Shown: positions 50,901-58,060, counted from the first letter of the stretch. The stretch is DNA of 58,060 nt from Saccoglossus kowalevskii (GCF_000003605.2 NW_003142307.1:298325-356384), one strand, 5' to 3'. The notes: a model not told the origin generated them from the sequence alone. Numbers and translations are program-made.

Positions 50901-53900
50901 AATACCAGAAATAAGATTCATTCACAAAATAATCGCAAATGTGTCAGGATGGCCGCAGAAACGTGAATACCAGAAATAAGATTCATCCGAGTTACCAATA
51001 TAGCGTTACTACAATCACATGCGTGTCTCATTTACACTCAAAATAATCATAAATGTATTTAATGTAACAGTTAAAGAACCCGTGTCTCATCATTAGAATC
51101 ATCTCCTTACAGCAAATATTAGGGCTTGCTCTGTCACGAATTTGACCGACAGTTTGTGAATACCAATTCTGCACTTTGCTGTAACACAACTGCTTGGCTG
51201 GCTTAGCAATGAGATTTGAACTCCTAATCTTCCACATGCAAAGGCCAAACACTCTACACTATGAAGTTCCCCAACAGATATTATATACACTTCAAAAATC
51301 ACCAAAAATACATTTTTGGAAGATCAACTCTGAAATCTATACAGGCCAACTATATCTACAGATATATACAAGTTTAATAGCAATTGACTAAATATTAAAG
51401 GAGTTATCGTGCCTACAAGAAAGCTTACGATGACAACGATACTGGATGACAGAAATGTTACCACTACTATGACAAAAAAGTATTGGTGGATTGGGATGTT
51501 TTCATTTCATTTCAAGACGAGTAAATTAACATTAGATGTAAAGTAAATTAAATTAGTAAATGTCTTAACAATGTTGACCTATGATACTTTATTACGGTAA
51601 CAATATATTCCAGTTACTACTCTAACTTGATATCACTTACTTCATCATTTCCCCTGAACGGCGTTGATCCAGTGCCTCCAGCAATACTGAAACCCAAACC
51701 ACCTTTCTCATCACGATTCAGCGTGATGGTTAATTTCTAGAAAAATAACATAAAGATTATTTAGATATTACTTTTAATTAATCCTGTGACTTTGTCTTGA
51801 TTGATTGATTACCTTATTAAATCTGGAATTCAGGTAACAAATATTTATTTGACAAAAATTAAAAAATTTAAATCGTGTTTGAGCAGAACAATATAGATTG
51901 AGGACAAGAAACACAAACTTATATAACAAAATATGAGTATGAAGTAAGAGTATTAATTTATCAGAGAGAAAATGATCAACAGGCACAAGTAAACTAAGTT
52001 ACTGTAAAAGCATTTATATTTCACTGGCAATTCAAATTTTAAATTCAAAAATTTTCTACTTAAAAACTTTGTTTTATTGTAATTTGACATTTTTTACATG
52101 GATCTAATTAAAATTTCACTTATCAGTAAAAACTAAATTAAAATTTAGTGAATAATTAAATATTTAAATCAACCATAGTCAAATTTTTGTCATGACTAAA
52201 ATAAAACTTCATATGCAAATATGCCGTTAGTTTTTCAAAACACTTTCTGAATTCTAACATTTCTACAACGGATGGTGCAGATAATTTGTAAAATAACTCA
52301 CGTCCATTACAACCTGCACCTCTGGTTCCGGTGCAAATGAAACTTGACTTTTTTTCTCAACAGGTGGCTACAAGTTGAACAAAAAACATCCCGATCAGTT
52401 AGACTTTGCTTCATAACATAGACTCAATGGAGGATGCATAAATTTACATCCGTATCATTAATATCCGACTTACTTATGACCATGACCAACACCAATCCAT
52501 TCAAAAGTGCAGTTTTTCGACAAACAATTTCATTCTCACTGTTTCTGTAACTTTAACTTATTTTAGCTTAATATATACTTTATATTTATCACATAATTTT
52601 AAAATATTCAAATTTAGACTCTGAATTTGACAAAAGCTGTGCTGCGGCTATACGATATACGAGAGGAGGAAACTTTATCTGTAGCACTCTCGTTCATAGT
52701 ATTTTTCTGCTGTACTTCCAATGTACTCTGGAAAAATACTTGTCTAACATTAAAGTTATTGATTACGGTAAAACTTGAATAAACTAATGTCGCTAGACTC
52801 ACCGGTTCTTCAGAGGGTGTGTAAACTTCCCGAGACACAGCCATTCTGACGGTGTTACCACTCTTTCGAAGTGCATCAACAGCAATCAGATGGTCGGCAT
52901 TTAACAAATTTACATTATTTACCTGAAAAATAACAATCATAATAAAAGGTTAAACACATCCTTTACTTTAACATAACATGCAACATGCATGTTTTCACAA
53001 ATACTATTTGAACTGTCAAAATATCTTAACCTTTACACCACCAATCCACAAAATAGTCATGTTTATACAGTCTGCACTTTCCTTCAGACAATTGGGACAA
53101 AAATAGCGAAATATTTTGAGTAAAAAATGAAAATTTACTCAAATTTTGACTGTTTAATTCCAAAATTAGGGTTAATTCCCAGAAATAATGAAGAAAATAG
53201 ATAGCTGAGATAGCTCCGCTGTTAGCAATGTACATTTCAATTAAAGAACTGAAGATATCATCAGAAAATGAACAATATGTATCGTATCAAAGCAATCGGA
53301 CTTGCTGTTTTCAATAAGAATTCGAAAACGGCGCTTTTTACTAAAAATTACAAAAATATTCACCAAAATTAGAGGTACATATACACCAAGTATCAAAGCA
53401 TTGATGCTTGTAGTTTTCAAGAAGAAGTCAAAAAAGTAAAAAGTTTACACGGACGACGGATGCCAGACGATGGACAATCACTCATATAAGCTCTGCTCGA
53501 CAAAGTCAACAGCAGAGCTAAATAAAGTGCCGAAAAATTTGGGTGAGAAAGTCTATTAGTGAAAAGGTTTTTCTGGCATTAATTGTTTAATCAGTGAAAC
53601 ACAAACAAGAAAGCAGTAATTCAGCTTGGTTTATCCGTTTGTTAAATTGAACAGCATATGAATAAATTTTTCAAGTCATACTCACAGAAATCAGTTTATC
53701 TCCCATCCTCACACCAGCTTTAGCTGCGGGACCATCTTCGGCAACTCTGGATATAAATATACTCTAAAGACGAGAATAAATAAAACTAAAATTAGGAAAT
53801 ACTCAAAATATATGATAAGTGTGGGTTTGAAATTTTTGTATTTTGCAGGTAAAATCTGATCCAATGTTGTTAATGATGGTTATTGTGTACTTAACCAACA

Positions 53901-56900
53901 CTAACTTTGACTCGAGTGTATCTGATAACAGTGTACTGATCACTGTCAACAGTACTCTGGCAGTTACAGTAAAGTTTCACATTCAGGTAACAGGACACAT
54001 AACTATGCTATGCTATTCACCGTACATGAGTACACTGATTAAATTCCAAAAATGAAAATTCACATCACGATTAGTTTCATTCCCAATAACAAAGCAGGAA
54101 CAAAATTCATGTCATTCACAGTCCAGTCATGTGATGTTCATTTGTCAGGATAACAAAGAGTTGAGTGAAGTACTGTAAAGGGGGTAATTATTCACTGGGT
54201 TTTAATTTAGCTTATTTCGCTGAATGGAAAAATGCGCTAAATTAAAACACAGTGAATATGTGAAATTTAGCATAGAACACATTATCTAAATGACAAAACC
54301 GTGAATTTAAAACCCACTGAATATGCCTGAAATGGTAAATCAGTGAAATTTAAACCCAGTGAAAATTAGTCATTTTACAGTACCAGTCATCACAGAGAGA
54401 GCACATATTCGGTTGTTTGTAAACAAACAAACAATGCACTTCACACACGCTGTAAACGCCACGATGCCCATATAAGATACAACGCAATGCAATAAACTCG
54501 CTAGCATTATCATCCCTCAAGAGAACAAGCACTGGCATTATAAACAGCGCCCTCTATTGCCAGCTATCACACTCACCTCGTCATCTCCTTTGAATGGTGT
54601 TGACCCTTTGCCACCAGCTATGCTGATTCCCAGGCCACCAGCTTGCCGATGAATATTGATAATAACCTACAGAAATAAACACGGTGGTCAGAATTTGGGT
54701 TTTCATTTTAAAAGATAACTCTACCAATTGCCAAATTTGGTTCGGTTTACCTACCAGAGGTATACAGCAACATTACTACAATAAACACTGTATGACGACG
54801 AACATTTTTTTTAAACAAGTTATGATAACTGTTGAACTTGCAAATACAAATTTTATCAATTGGATGCTTGTGAATGTGGATGAAATTTCATGAAAGTAAG
54901 AAAGACACTTTCGTTTGAAGAATGGCCGTGAATGTTGTGGAAACATACAATGGATCAGTCGCTACAGCAAAATGTTAAAATTTCTTCATTTTGCCCGACT
55001 TGCGAAAAACACACAAATCTACCTCTCTCGACATTAAAAGTTTTACAGTTTTCTCTCACACAATTAATGCGCAATGTTCTTTTTAAGATTTAGTAAAATA
55101 CTCATGTCGATATACACATAGAGGTTTTCAGACATGTATGTTTGACAATGAGATTACAGCGTACACGGAAGTCCAAATTGTTCTCAATTTGAACCAGAAC
55201 ACACATACTGTGTGGATGGTTATTTGATCTAGTCTGCGATCTGAAAGTTAAACCTTGTTATAAATTAACATAAAGTAAGTATAGCTCTGAACTTGACGAC
55301 ACCATTTTATTGCCAGTTTATCGCCTTTTCTGCATAATATCACAGTAGGTCATCAAGATAGTAAAGGATGTGAATATAATTCCATCCTCATTTCAGCAGC
55401 AAAGTCCCATTGCAGAAAATCAGCAACTTCCAGTGGGTCTAATAACCAACCAGCTGTTCCCAGTAATGTACATGTGCGTAGATTTCAGTAATATCATCAA
55501 CATTACCCATTTTGGAAAACGCATAAAAAACATTTGGCAACTACTCTATAATAATAGTGCAATCTATTTCTATACTATGCTAGTTCTAGTACTAGACTTG
55601 GTGAATGACACAGTTACATATGGCTGGACATGAAGGTTAACCCAGATCCAAGGCCAACAGACAATATGTAAATGTTACCCACATATTATTTAAATATATG
55701 CAAATGATATGCAGATTTATGCAAACATTTGTAAGTAATCATATGTATGTGAATTATATGTAAATGAAATTTATACTTATGCAAACGATGATACGTTAAT
55801 TAATCAAATGCAAATATATGTAATAATTTAAGTTAGTAGCATGTATGCAAATCATATGCAGATTTATGTAAATTATTTATGCATAGGTCTTGGATCATTT
55901 TACTGAAAACATATAATTATGAATTGTTGTATACGCAACATGTCTTTTGCTAATTACTGAAATGAAATGAATGACAATGGAGTGCATGATGACGGCAATA
56001 ATGAAAAGATATCATAATATGGATGTGACAATGAATTTGAATTCGAAAGCAGACAGATAGGCAATTTTAGCATCAACTTTTAAAGTGACAATAGATGTGA
56101 TTTTTGTTTGTTTAAATAAAACAACATAAAGATGAGAAAATCTTAAGATATTTTGTTTTAGACACAAGACTAAAGTCATATAAAATGCGATGTGAAAACT
56201 AAGGGTCGAGTAGTCAGCCATTTGGTGGAAAAAAATTATGATGCACGACTCGCTATTGTGACACATTGGAACTTTACTGCTCTGACTGAAAGCATCTGTT
56301 GGACAGCAGTGTGTCATTACAGGTGCTATACTGGCACCATATTTGGAAAATCAGCCATAGTACATTAAGAGATAGAATCAAATGCAATTGCTGGAAACGA
56401 TAGTAGTCATGGAAACCATCAAAAATGTCCACGATCCGTAAGCAAAGGTGACACAAATTAGGCTAGGGTTAATTTAATTTTCTTATTTCTCGGGTTTCCA
56501 TGACCACTTTCCAAGGGTTCTTGTTTTCGGCAATTCCTTTGTACGCTTAGATAGAGAGACCATACACAGATTTTCAAATTCGTATAATAATTATGCGACC
56601 CATTTTGATCATATTTGGATGATTACATTCGATTACAAAACTAATCAGACCTTAAAATTCTTTCATCGTACATTACTGAATCCATATTAAGTTGAAAAAT
56701 TGGTTATTGAGACAAGATTTTGTGCAGACATACAGCTGTCCAAGATAAGCTCCTGTCTGTGTTCTGTATATTAAAATGAGCAGCAAATGGGGAAACAAGT
56801 TCTTCAGGATGAGAGGTAACTCACCACGCTACATTGTACAGTCTACATTCCCCAAGTGACAGAAGGAAATATGACAAATGCTACCAAATATGGAAACGGC

Positions 56901-57526
56901 TGATTAACCCCTAGAACGACCAAAGTCAAATTTTTACACAAACAAACCTGCTTTTTTATTTCAAAATTTTTAATCAAGATCTGTAGGTAATTGATGCAAC
57001 ATCGAAATTATAGAATGTCACTTAAAATTATGAAGAATTATGGACAAAAACTTGGGTGGAAAAAAATGTTGGCATATAATGAATTAAACAGTAAAACATC
57101 AGAATATGTGGCACTACTTCCACAAATACTAAACCTATCAGATGTACTAACAAATTCTGACACAGAACAGGTTTTGCAACATAATTAGTTATAGCAAATG
57201 TTTGGGAATGAAACAGTGAAGCTGATTGGTTGATATTTTCTAATGCATGACATATTAGCTGCAGTCAGCCAATGGGAGACAGTGAATAAATGCAAAATAA
57301 ACCTGAATAAATGAATAAATAAAAACAAAAGTTTAAGCCATTGCAGGATGAGATGAAATAAAGCCACCACCGTTATGATGAAAAATAGTGCAAAATGATA
57401 ACAGAAAAAGAGAGATACCTCGTCACTGTGGACATCGTACTTGGGAAATTGAGGGGTTAGTTTACGTCGCAAGGCTGATTTAGTCCCAGGGGAAGCCGGG
57501 GTTGTGGTGGTGACGGATGGATTATT
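23810..57526 (-). CDS. SCRIB: Scribble (LAP-family polarity scaffold), C-terminal 1013 residues in 27 exons; 5' partial
   Basis: Scribble is a cytoplasmic scaffold of the basolateral polarity module, with Dlg and Lgl. Exons in transcript order: 57526-57419, 54666-54577, 53763-53686, 52922-52803, 52367-52302, 51736-51641, 50567-50487, 49541-49418, 48638-48517, 48386-48276, 47417-47358, 47126-47010, 46724-46587, 45877-45815, 45617-45384, 43409-43350, 38954-38901, 38221-38147, 36590-36549, 35589-35410, 32783-32666, 31319-31124, 29967-29761, 28553-28405, 26150-25972, 25091-25028, 23919-23810. Every junction is GT-AG and phases agree throughout (3042 nt). Four PDZ domains (GLGI, GLGF, GLSI, LGIS carboxylate loops) and a tail matching vertebrate Scribble (RTAKAEKR, LSPAEMRALQAEKKAAWRAA, RMKSLDEDAMKAQMV) identify it rather than Erbin or Densin, which have one PDZ. 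The leucine-rich repeats lie beyond the right edge. Confidence 0.93.
24575..24905 (+). repeat. Dispersed repeat (family I), copy 2
   Basis: Same orientation and overall order as 13430-13830, without the gap: GGCGCACCACTGTACCATGT, GAAAATAGCTAAATTCAAGA, TTACACTGTTCAGGAGAGT and CCTGGATGTCCGCCCC. This copy shows what the 50-N gap at 13733 probably contains. Confidence 0.6.
25028..25091 (-). CDS. SCRIB: Scribble penultimate exon
   Basis: It reads METTKQKILEVQQIEDNSDG then G plus one base: phase 0 in, phase 1 out. Acceptor TTTTTCACCAG, donor GTGAGT. The peptide is not recognised; phase and splice sites are its support. Confidence 0.65.
25145..25879 (-). repeat. 31-bp minisatellite with an assembly gap
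   Basis: Units of 31 bp near GGACTTGTGATTGGGTGATG then AAGTCACTATCA, repeated before and after a 142-N gap (25523-25664). Left units are nearly identical; right units carry variants (CACGTCTTATGATTAGG). It lies in the intron between exons 26150-25972 and 25091-25028. Confidence 0.95.
25523..25664. other. Assembly gap (142 N) inside the 31-bp array
   Basis: The gap falls wholly within the tandem array, so it is an assembly failure on a repeat. Copy number is unknown. Confidence 0.98.
25972..26150 (-). CDS. SCRIB: Scribble C-terminal exon (EKTGQPSIRTVEVVETTIEHE)
   Basis: With the incoming G it reads GDKRDMKLVINARDGETTRK, then ERSKVIDEKITRKTEEYIDE and KTGQPSIRTVEVVETTIEHE. I do not recognise this part in vertebrate Scribble. 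Support comes from splice sites (CTCATTAG; GTACGA), phase fit (1 in, 0 out) and coding-like composition. It is probably an invertebrate-type tail extension. Confidence 0.75.
26600..26942 (-). mobile_element. MITE-like element, family D, copy 2
   Basis: An inverted, near-identical copy of 12613-12954, with the same inverted ends. It lies in the Scribble intron between exons 28553-28405 and 26150-25972. High similarity indicates recent activity. Confidence 0.75.
27157..28121 (-). repeat. 39-bp minisatellite in a Scribble intron
   Basis: About 20 units of 39 bp near AATAGACGAATGCCTGCGAA followed by CTGAAATTAACCAATGCGA, with a variant class ending CTGAAATGTACCAATG. It is interrupted at 27270-27406 by part of a family F element. 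It lies between exons 28553-28405 and 26150-25972. Being a multiple of three, it leaves several frames open without coding anything recognisable. Confidence 0.92.
27270..27406 (+). mobile_element. Family F MITE fragment within the 39-bp array
   Basis: CCAGCGAATATAC through AAATAAAGTATTCCACAGTA matches the right two thirds of the complete element at 50001-50204. The left third is missing and replaced by array sequence. Confidence 0.7.
28405..28553 (-). CDS. SCRIB: Scribble conserved tail exon (RMKSLDEDAMKAQMV)
   Basis: With two incoming bases it reads RMKSLDEDAMKAQMVIAKSQ, then EIIKKSSQSSLNSFGTGRKT and PEPMLDGKNS. The first 20 residues match the equivalent vertebrate element (RMKSLEQDALRAQMV). 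Phase 2 in, phase 1 out. Confidence 0.93.
29761..29967 (-). CDS. SCRIB: Scribble conserved tail exon (LSPAEMRALQAEKKAAWRAA)
   Basis: It encodes SFSSISSTPSEVRTAKAEKR, a Ser-rich stretch (SPSNSSMTSVTSEE), then RSLSPAEMRALQAEKKAAWR. RTAKAE(K/R)R and LSPAE(M/L)RAL(Q/E)AEK are near-identical to vertebrate Scribble. Basic/helical and likely coiled. Phase 2 in, phase 2 out. Confidence 0.94.
31124..31319 (-). CDS. SCRIB: Scribble conserved tail exon (ALVSQEDLAKM), acceptor supplied by a minisatellite unit
   Basis: With the incoming G it reads AKKIALVSQEDLAKMREEED, then KKMMSMSQEELLRYQRD and SERNEDNSFNRSGDSLNASI. ALVSQEDLAKMREEE corresponds to VSLVGADDLRKMQEEE in vertebrate Scribble. The acceptor TTTTGTATCTCAG is the end of the last unit of a 14-copy 36-bp array. 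The phase fit (1 in, 2 out) leaves this as the only acceptor that keeps the frame. Upstream units read GCG ATC TAA. Confidence 0.88.
31320..31828 (-). repeat. 36-bp minisatellite of tandem 3' splice-site modules in a Scribble intron
   Basis: Fourteen units of 36 bp. On the gene strand each unit has GATCTAATC (branch-point-like CTAAT), then about 28 nt to TTTTGTATCTCAG. By eye, ten unit ends keep CAG (one is the real acceptor) and four carry CGG (the unit ends at about 31427, 31463, 31499 and 31751). Since 36 is a multiple of three, two frames stay open across the array; these are not genes. Confidence 0.95.
32666..32783 (-). CDS. SCRIB: Scribble conserved tail exon (FSFRQKQKHFE)
   Basis: It encodes PPIDNKNDPIPEKFSFRQKQ then KHFEKKIEQQVHPESLDTQ. 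The PEKFSFRQKQKHFE core corresponds to the PEQLSFRERQKYFE element of vertebrate Scribble. Entry is in phase 0 and exit in phase 1 (single G), which fixes the reading phase of the next exon. Confidence 0.88.
32784..35409 (-). other. Scribble intron
   Basis: AT-rich, with many homopolymer tracts. No exon, RNA gene or repeat family was recognised in it. Confidence 0.5.
35410..35589 (-). CDS. SCRIB: Scribble Pro/Ser-rich exon
   Basis: A 60-codon exon, phase 0 on both sides, starting RKQGPPVMPKPARPLLGPVG, then TSYAGYWKDDPEYARKEALR and a Ser-rich end (SRLSTASTLSSLSPPISPE). The base composition is clearly GC-richer than the flanking introns, as expected for a coding exon. Pro-rich and Ser-rich stretches suggest a disordered, phosphorylatable segment. 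Confidence 0.8.
36549..36590 (-). CDS. SCRIB: Scribble micro-exon
   Basis: A 14-codon exon, phase 0 on both sides: DGTYHRRTEDPLAK. Acceptor CTGACCAG, donor GTAACC. It is short enough that inclusion may be regulated. Confidence 0.6.
36664..36867 (+). mobile_element. Family F MITE (TACTGTA ends), copy 2
   Basis: A 204-bp element beginning TACTGTA and ending TACAGTA, with the interior GCTGAAGGAATGATTC, AAATCCAGCGAATAC and TTCAGCGAAAATTAATTCC. It lies in a Scribble intron immediately upstream of the exon 36590-36549. Confidence 0.78.
37415..38120 (+). repeat. Dispersed element with GTCCCCGTT ends and internal tandem modules
   Basis: It opens with GACACGTCCCCGTTCCG and closes with AAGTCCCCGTTTTCGGACTA followed by CGTCCGAACAGGGACT, itself a hairpin-like end. 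In between, modules recur with CCATGCATGA/AACTGAGATCCGG, GATTTTGATGCATTTTCGGC and CTTAAAATGGCC. A CGCACGCACGCACAGACGCA stretch precedes the end. It ends 26 bp from the exon 38221-38147. Non-coding. Confidence 0.6.
38147..38221 (-). CDS. SCRIB: Scribble cassette-type exon
   Basis: A 25-codon exon, phase 0 on both sides: DAFHQALADRGMIVKFDDRS then SAENL. Acceptor TTTCCCAG, donor GTGAGT. The peptide is not recognised outside Scribble; the assignment rests on splice sites, phase and position. Confidence 0.65.
38901..38954 (-). CDS. SCRIB: Scribble short charged exon
   Basis: An 18-codon exon, phase 0 on both sides: EALRRQREEDTIKIEKEG. Acceptor TTGTAG, donor GTAGGC, the latter weaker than most others in this gene. 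It continues the charged helical segment of the preceding exon, and is a good cassette-exon candidate. Confidence 0.65.
38955..43349 (-). other. Large Scribble intron
   Basis: It contains the 22/23-bp array (41515-43150) and a decayed family F-like fragment near 39765-39850. The rest is AT-rich, with no recognised exon. Confidence 0.45.
41515..43150 (+). repeat. 22/23-bp satellite, unit near AATTGGTTCATACCAAATATGGG
   Basis: About 70 units. Two unit lengths (23 bp ending GGG and 22 bp ending AG or GG) and two base variants (GGTTC and GGCTC) alternate in blocks, giving a higher-order pattern. Several open frames cross it only because 66-69-bp multiples keep frame. It is located in a Scribble intron. 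Confidence 0.94.
43350..43409 (-). CDS. SCRIB: Scribble exon after PDZ4
   Basis: A 20-codon exon, phase 0 on both sides: DADFQREVSATWEREDLKKL. It is charged and probably helical. Acceptor AAATAG, donor GTAAGA. It is separated from the next exon by a 4.4-kb intron holding the 22/23-bp array. Confidence 0.75.
45384..46724 (-). CDS. SCRIB: Scribble PDZ4 (three exons) with an internal 7-residue duplication
   Basis: Exons 46724-46587 (EVYIHKTPGDKLGISIRGG... GIFISK), 45877-45815 (VNSQGAAGRDGRLKVGMRIL, E) and 45617-45384 (VNNQSLLGATHAEAVRSLRS...). In the first exon, SKGHPGN occurs twice in tandem. It is encoded by two perfect 21-bp copies (46626-46646 and 46647-46667) in the loop after the second strand, where vertebrate Scribble has one such stretch. 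The last exon runs past the PDZ into GVISNPLTTRTSQESICSID, which matches the conserved region after vertebrate PDZ4. Confidence 0.93.
45642..45757 (-). repeat. 58-bp tandem duplication in a Scribble intron
   Basis: Two near-identical 58-bp copies (AAGATAATGTCATTTGTGTT ... GGTCACATGGTAATGTT) lie directly outside the acceptor of the exon 45617-45384, starting about 25 bp from it. Confidence 0.85.
47010..48386 (-). CDS. SCRIB: Scribble PDZ3 (three exons)
   Basis: Exons 48386-48276 (EVVLVRQGGPLGLSIVGGSD, then HSSHPFGQDEPGIFISK), 47417-47358 (IVPDGAAAKTPLRIGDRILE) and 47126-47010 (VNNKDMRAATHQFAVSALLE...). GGSDHSSHPFG is a signature of Scribble PDZ3 conserved to vertebrates. His at alpha-B1 (ATHQ) is present. 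All three exons are phase 0 on both sides. Confidence 0.93.
47513..47719 (+). mobile_element. Family F MITE, copy 3
   Basis: Begins TACTGTAAAATAC and ends GTATTTTACAGTA, with the family interior (GCTGAAGGAATGATTCAGTG, TTCAGTGAAAATTAATTCC). Located in the intron between the first two PDZ3 exons. Confidence 0.78.
48517..48638 (-). CDS. SCRIB: Scribble acidic linker exon (PDZ2-PDZ3)
   Basis: It encodes KQSQPVEVAMVNHIENG, then an uninterrupted acidic run (DDEEEEDEEDEDE), then KPETPVFEEE. The acidic run is encoded by a GAG/GAT/GAC-rich stretch prone to length change. Entry is in phase 1 and exit in phase 0. Confidence 0.85.
49418..51736 (-). CDS. SCRIB: Scribble PDZ2 (three exons)
   Basis: Exons 51736-51641 (KLTITLNRDEKGGLGFSIAG...), 50567-50487 (AIYISRIAEGGKADTEGILQ, IGDKIIA) and 49541-49418 (INSVDVTDARHDQVVSLLTS...). 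The GGLGFSI loop and the His at alpha-B1 (ARHD) fit a class I PDZ. The third exon ends in phase 1. A 65-bp tandem array begins immediately outside the acceptor of the second exon. Confidence 0.92.
49687..49849 (-). mobile_element. TTAA-flanked MITE, family A, copy 5
   Basis: A 163-bp copy with TTAA at both ends and inverted ends AGCGGGGGGAGTTGTCACCT and the complement of TGCGGGAGGGTTGTCACCTG, in the same orientation as copy 1. It lies in the Scribble intron between the second and third PDZ2 exons, about 30 kb from the other copies. Confidence 0.8.
50001..50204 (+). mobile_element. Family F MITE, copy 4 (best-preserved ends)
   Basis: Inverted ends TACTGTAGAATACTTTATTT and the complement of TACTGTAAAATACTTTATTT, 204 bp in total. 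The interior contains GCTGAAGGAATGATTCAGTA and AAATCCAGCGAATATAG. Located in a PDZ2 intron of Scribble. Confidence 0.82.
50577..50985 (-). repeat. 65-bp minisatellite abutting a Scribble 3' splice site
   Basis: Six near-identical 65-bp units (landmark GGATGGCCGCAGAAACGTG at about 50621, 50686, 50751, 50816, 50881 and 50946). They begin right after the acceptor of exon 50567-50487. On the gene strand each unit ends GTTTCTGCGGCCATCC, resembling the real acceptor context GTTTCTGCAGGCTATC, but with CGG in place of CAG. Confidence 0.93.
52302..52367 (-). CDS. SCRIB: Scribble PDZ1-PDZ2 linker exon
   Basis: A 22-codon exon, phase 0 on both sides: PPVEKKSQVSFAPEPEVQVV then MD. Its length is a multiple of three, so skipping would keep the frame and shorten the spacing between PDZ1 and PDZ2. 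Confidence 0.8.
52803..54666 (-). CDS. SCRIB: Scribble PDZ1 (three exons)
   Basis: Exons 54666-54577, 53763-53686 and 52922-52803. They encode VIINIHRQAGGLGISIAGGK with GSTPFKGDDE, then SIFISRVAEDGPAAKAGVRM with GDKLIS, then VNNVNLLNADHLIAVDALRK. The GGLGISI loop binds the C-terminal carboxylate of ligands. His103 of the window protein (NADHLIA) is at the alpha-B1 position expected for a class I PDZ. Intron positions repeat in PDZ2-4, which indicates domain duplication with introns retained. The third exon continues into a linker ending TPSEEP. Confidence 0.92.
53203..53521 (-). repeat. Dispersed repeat family with ends like AGCTCCGCTGTTAGC, copy 3
   Basis: It begins GAGATAGCTCCGCTGTTAGC and ends CTGCTCGACAAAGTCAACAG then CAGAGCT. 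The interior matches 11224-11601 (AATCGGACTTGCTG, TTCGAAAACGGCGC, GACGACGGATGCC). It lies in a PDZ1 intron of Scribble, about 165 bp before the exon at 53686 in window coordinates. Confidence 0.6.
54171..54382 (+). mobile_element. MITE with TACTGTAAA ends (family G)
   Basis: A 212-bp element beginning TACTGTAAAGGGGGTAATTA and ending TTTTACAGTA, with an interior of repeated AAACCCAGTGAA / TTCACTGGGTTT motifs in both orientations. The TACTGTA ends are shared with family F but the interior differs, so they may be mobilised by the same source. A related fragment lies near 46325-46400. Confidence 0.7.
54667..57418 (-). other. Scribble intron with a cluster of ATGCAAAT octamers
   Basis: No exon was recognised. 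Three exact ATGCAAAT octamers (55698-55705, 55808-55815, 55845-55852) and several near matches fall within about 190 bp at 55690-55880. The stretch also looks like a degenerate low-complexity tract. Confidence 0.4.
57419..57526 (-). CDS. SCRIB: Scribble exon between LRR region and PDZ1
   Basis: A 36-codon exon in phase 0 on both sides: NNPSVTTTTPASPGTKSALR, then RKLTPQFPKYDVHSDE. It is Thr/Pro-rich linker sequence with no fold expected. The acceptor is CTATACAG and the donor GTATCT. It is the most N-terminal Scribble exon recognised in the window; a weak upstream candidate near 57970-58050 was not accepted. Confidence 0.7.
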
Positions 57527-58060
57527 CTGTATAGCAAAATGAACAATGGACAAGAGAAAAAAAAACACAGCCATGTAGCATGCGGTTGTAAACAAGACGA
57601 GATGGTTGCCATGACAACTGGATTACTCAAATGGAAGAATAAAATATAAGCGGGTAGATGTAGCAAGATGCAGAATAAAAAGCCTGTTTAATTACTATAC
57701 AGAACAGACACGAGAAAGACAGAAAGTATTTGGGGATGAATTAGCTGCTAAATGTAGAAACGCAAGCTACTGCTTCACCTCCCATATGGGACGCCCTCTA
57801 GTGACACACAATTACTTTTATTTTTAATAACACAGAATATATACAAGAACTCTGCCAAGAGTAATGTTTACGTTAAACTATCGACAGTCGTCACAAGAAA
57901 CGAGTTTTAATTTACAGTGAATACAGACGTACATTGTACGTAACTCATACTGACCACGACTTGATATGATGTGATGGGAAACAACGACTGTGAAGATTTA
58001 AGGTCTTTAAAAGTATGCACACTATTAACATATTGGTTCGTTGCCATTTTTATCTGCAAC

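Noticed and set aside
57960-58050. Possible Scribble exon upstream of 57526 (SLFPITSYQVV, after CTTCACAG)
   Set aside because: The donor (GTCAGT) is weak, the peptide matches nothing expected before PDZ1, and it is very short.

Overview
This window is animal genomic DNA. It is AT-rich, has long introns with GT-AG junctions and carries many short non-autonomous transposons and minisatellites. Gene content (a DM-domain factor, two GASK1/FAM198-type Golgi kinase-like genes and a four-PDZ Scribble) points to an invertebrate metazoan, most likely a non-vertebrate deuterostome such as a hemichordate. The phylum is inferred from general character and was not tested. There are two assembly gaps (13733-13782 and 25523-25664).

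Layout, left to right. (1) At the left edge, minus strand, lies the first coding exon of a DM-domain (DMRT-like) transcription factor; the gene continues off the window. (2) Two tandem plus-strand paralogues of the GASK1/FAM198 family follow: copy 1 has coding exons 6650-8242, 8664-8890 and 9850-10057 (675 aa); copy 2 has 15062-16555, 17132-17352 and 20870-21077 (640 aa). They share intron positions and phases, a membrane anchor, a fast-changing hydrophilic stalk and a conserved C-terminal domain. Each probably has a non-coding first exon (ending near 3464 and 12318). (3) From 57526 down to 23810, minus strand, is the C-terminal two thirds of Scribble: 27 coding exons that chain without a phase break into 1013 residues, with four PDZ domains and the conserved C-terminal tail. 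The N-terminal leucine-rich-repeat part lies beyond the right edge. Scribble and GASK1 copy 2 are convergent; DMRT and GASK1 copy 1 are divergent.

The non-coding fraction holds at least five recognisable MITE-like families (one flanked by TTAA in five copies, one with TACTGTA ends, one with ends like CCATTTTCCGT), other dispersed repeats, and tandem arrays of 14, 22/23, 31, 36, 39 and 65 bp.

The most unusual observation is the 36-bp array at 31320-31828 in Scribble. Each unit, read on the gene strand, is a complete 3' splice-site module (branch-point-like CTAAT, pyrimidine-rich stretch, AG). The last unit supplies the real acceptor of the next exon. Using any upstream unit would read straight into a stop codon that overlaps the branch-point motif. 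A second array (65 bp, 50577-50985) also abuts a Scribble acceptor, but its repeated AG is CGG. Other points: a patchy near-identity between the GASK1 copies that suggests gene conversion, a 21-bp in-frame duplication inside PDZ4, and a possible alternative Scribble C-terminus at 22861-22905.
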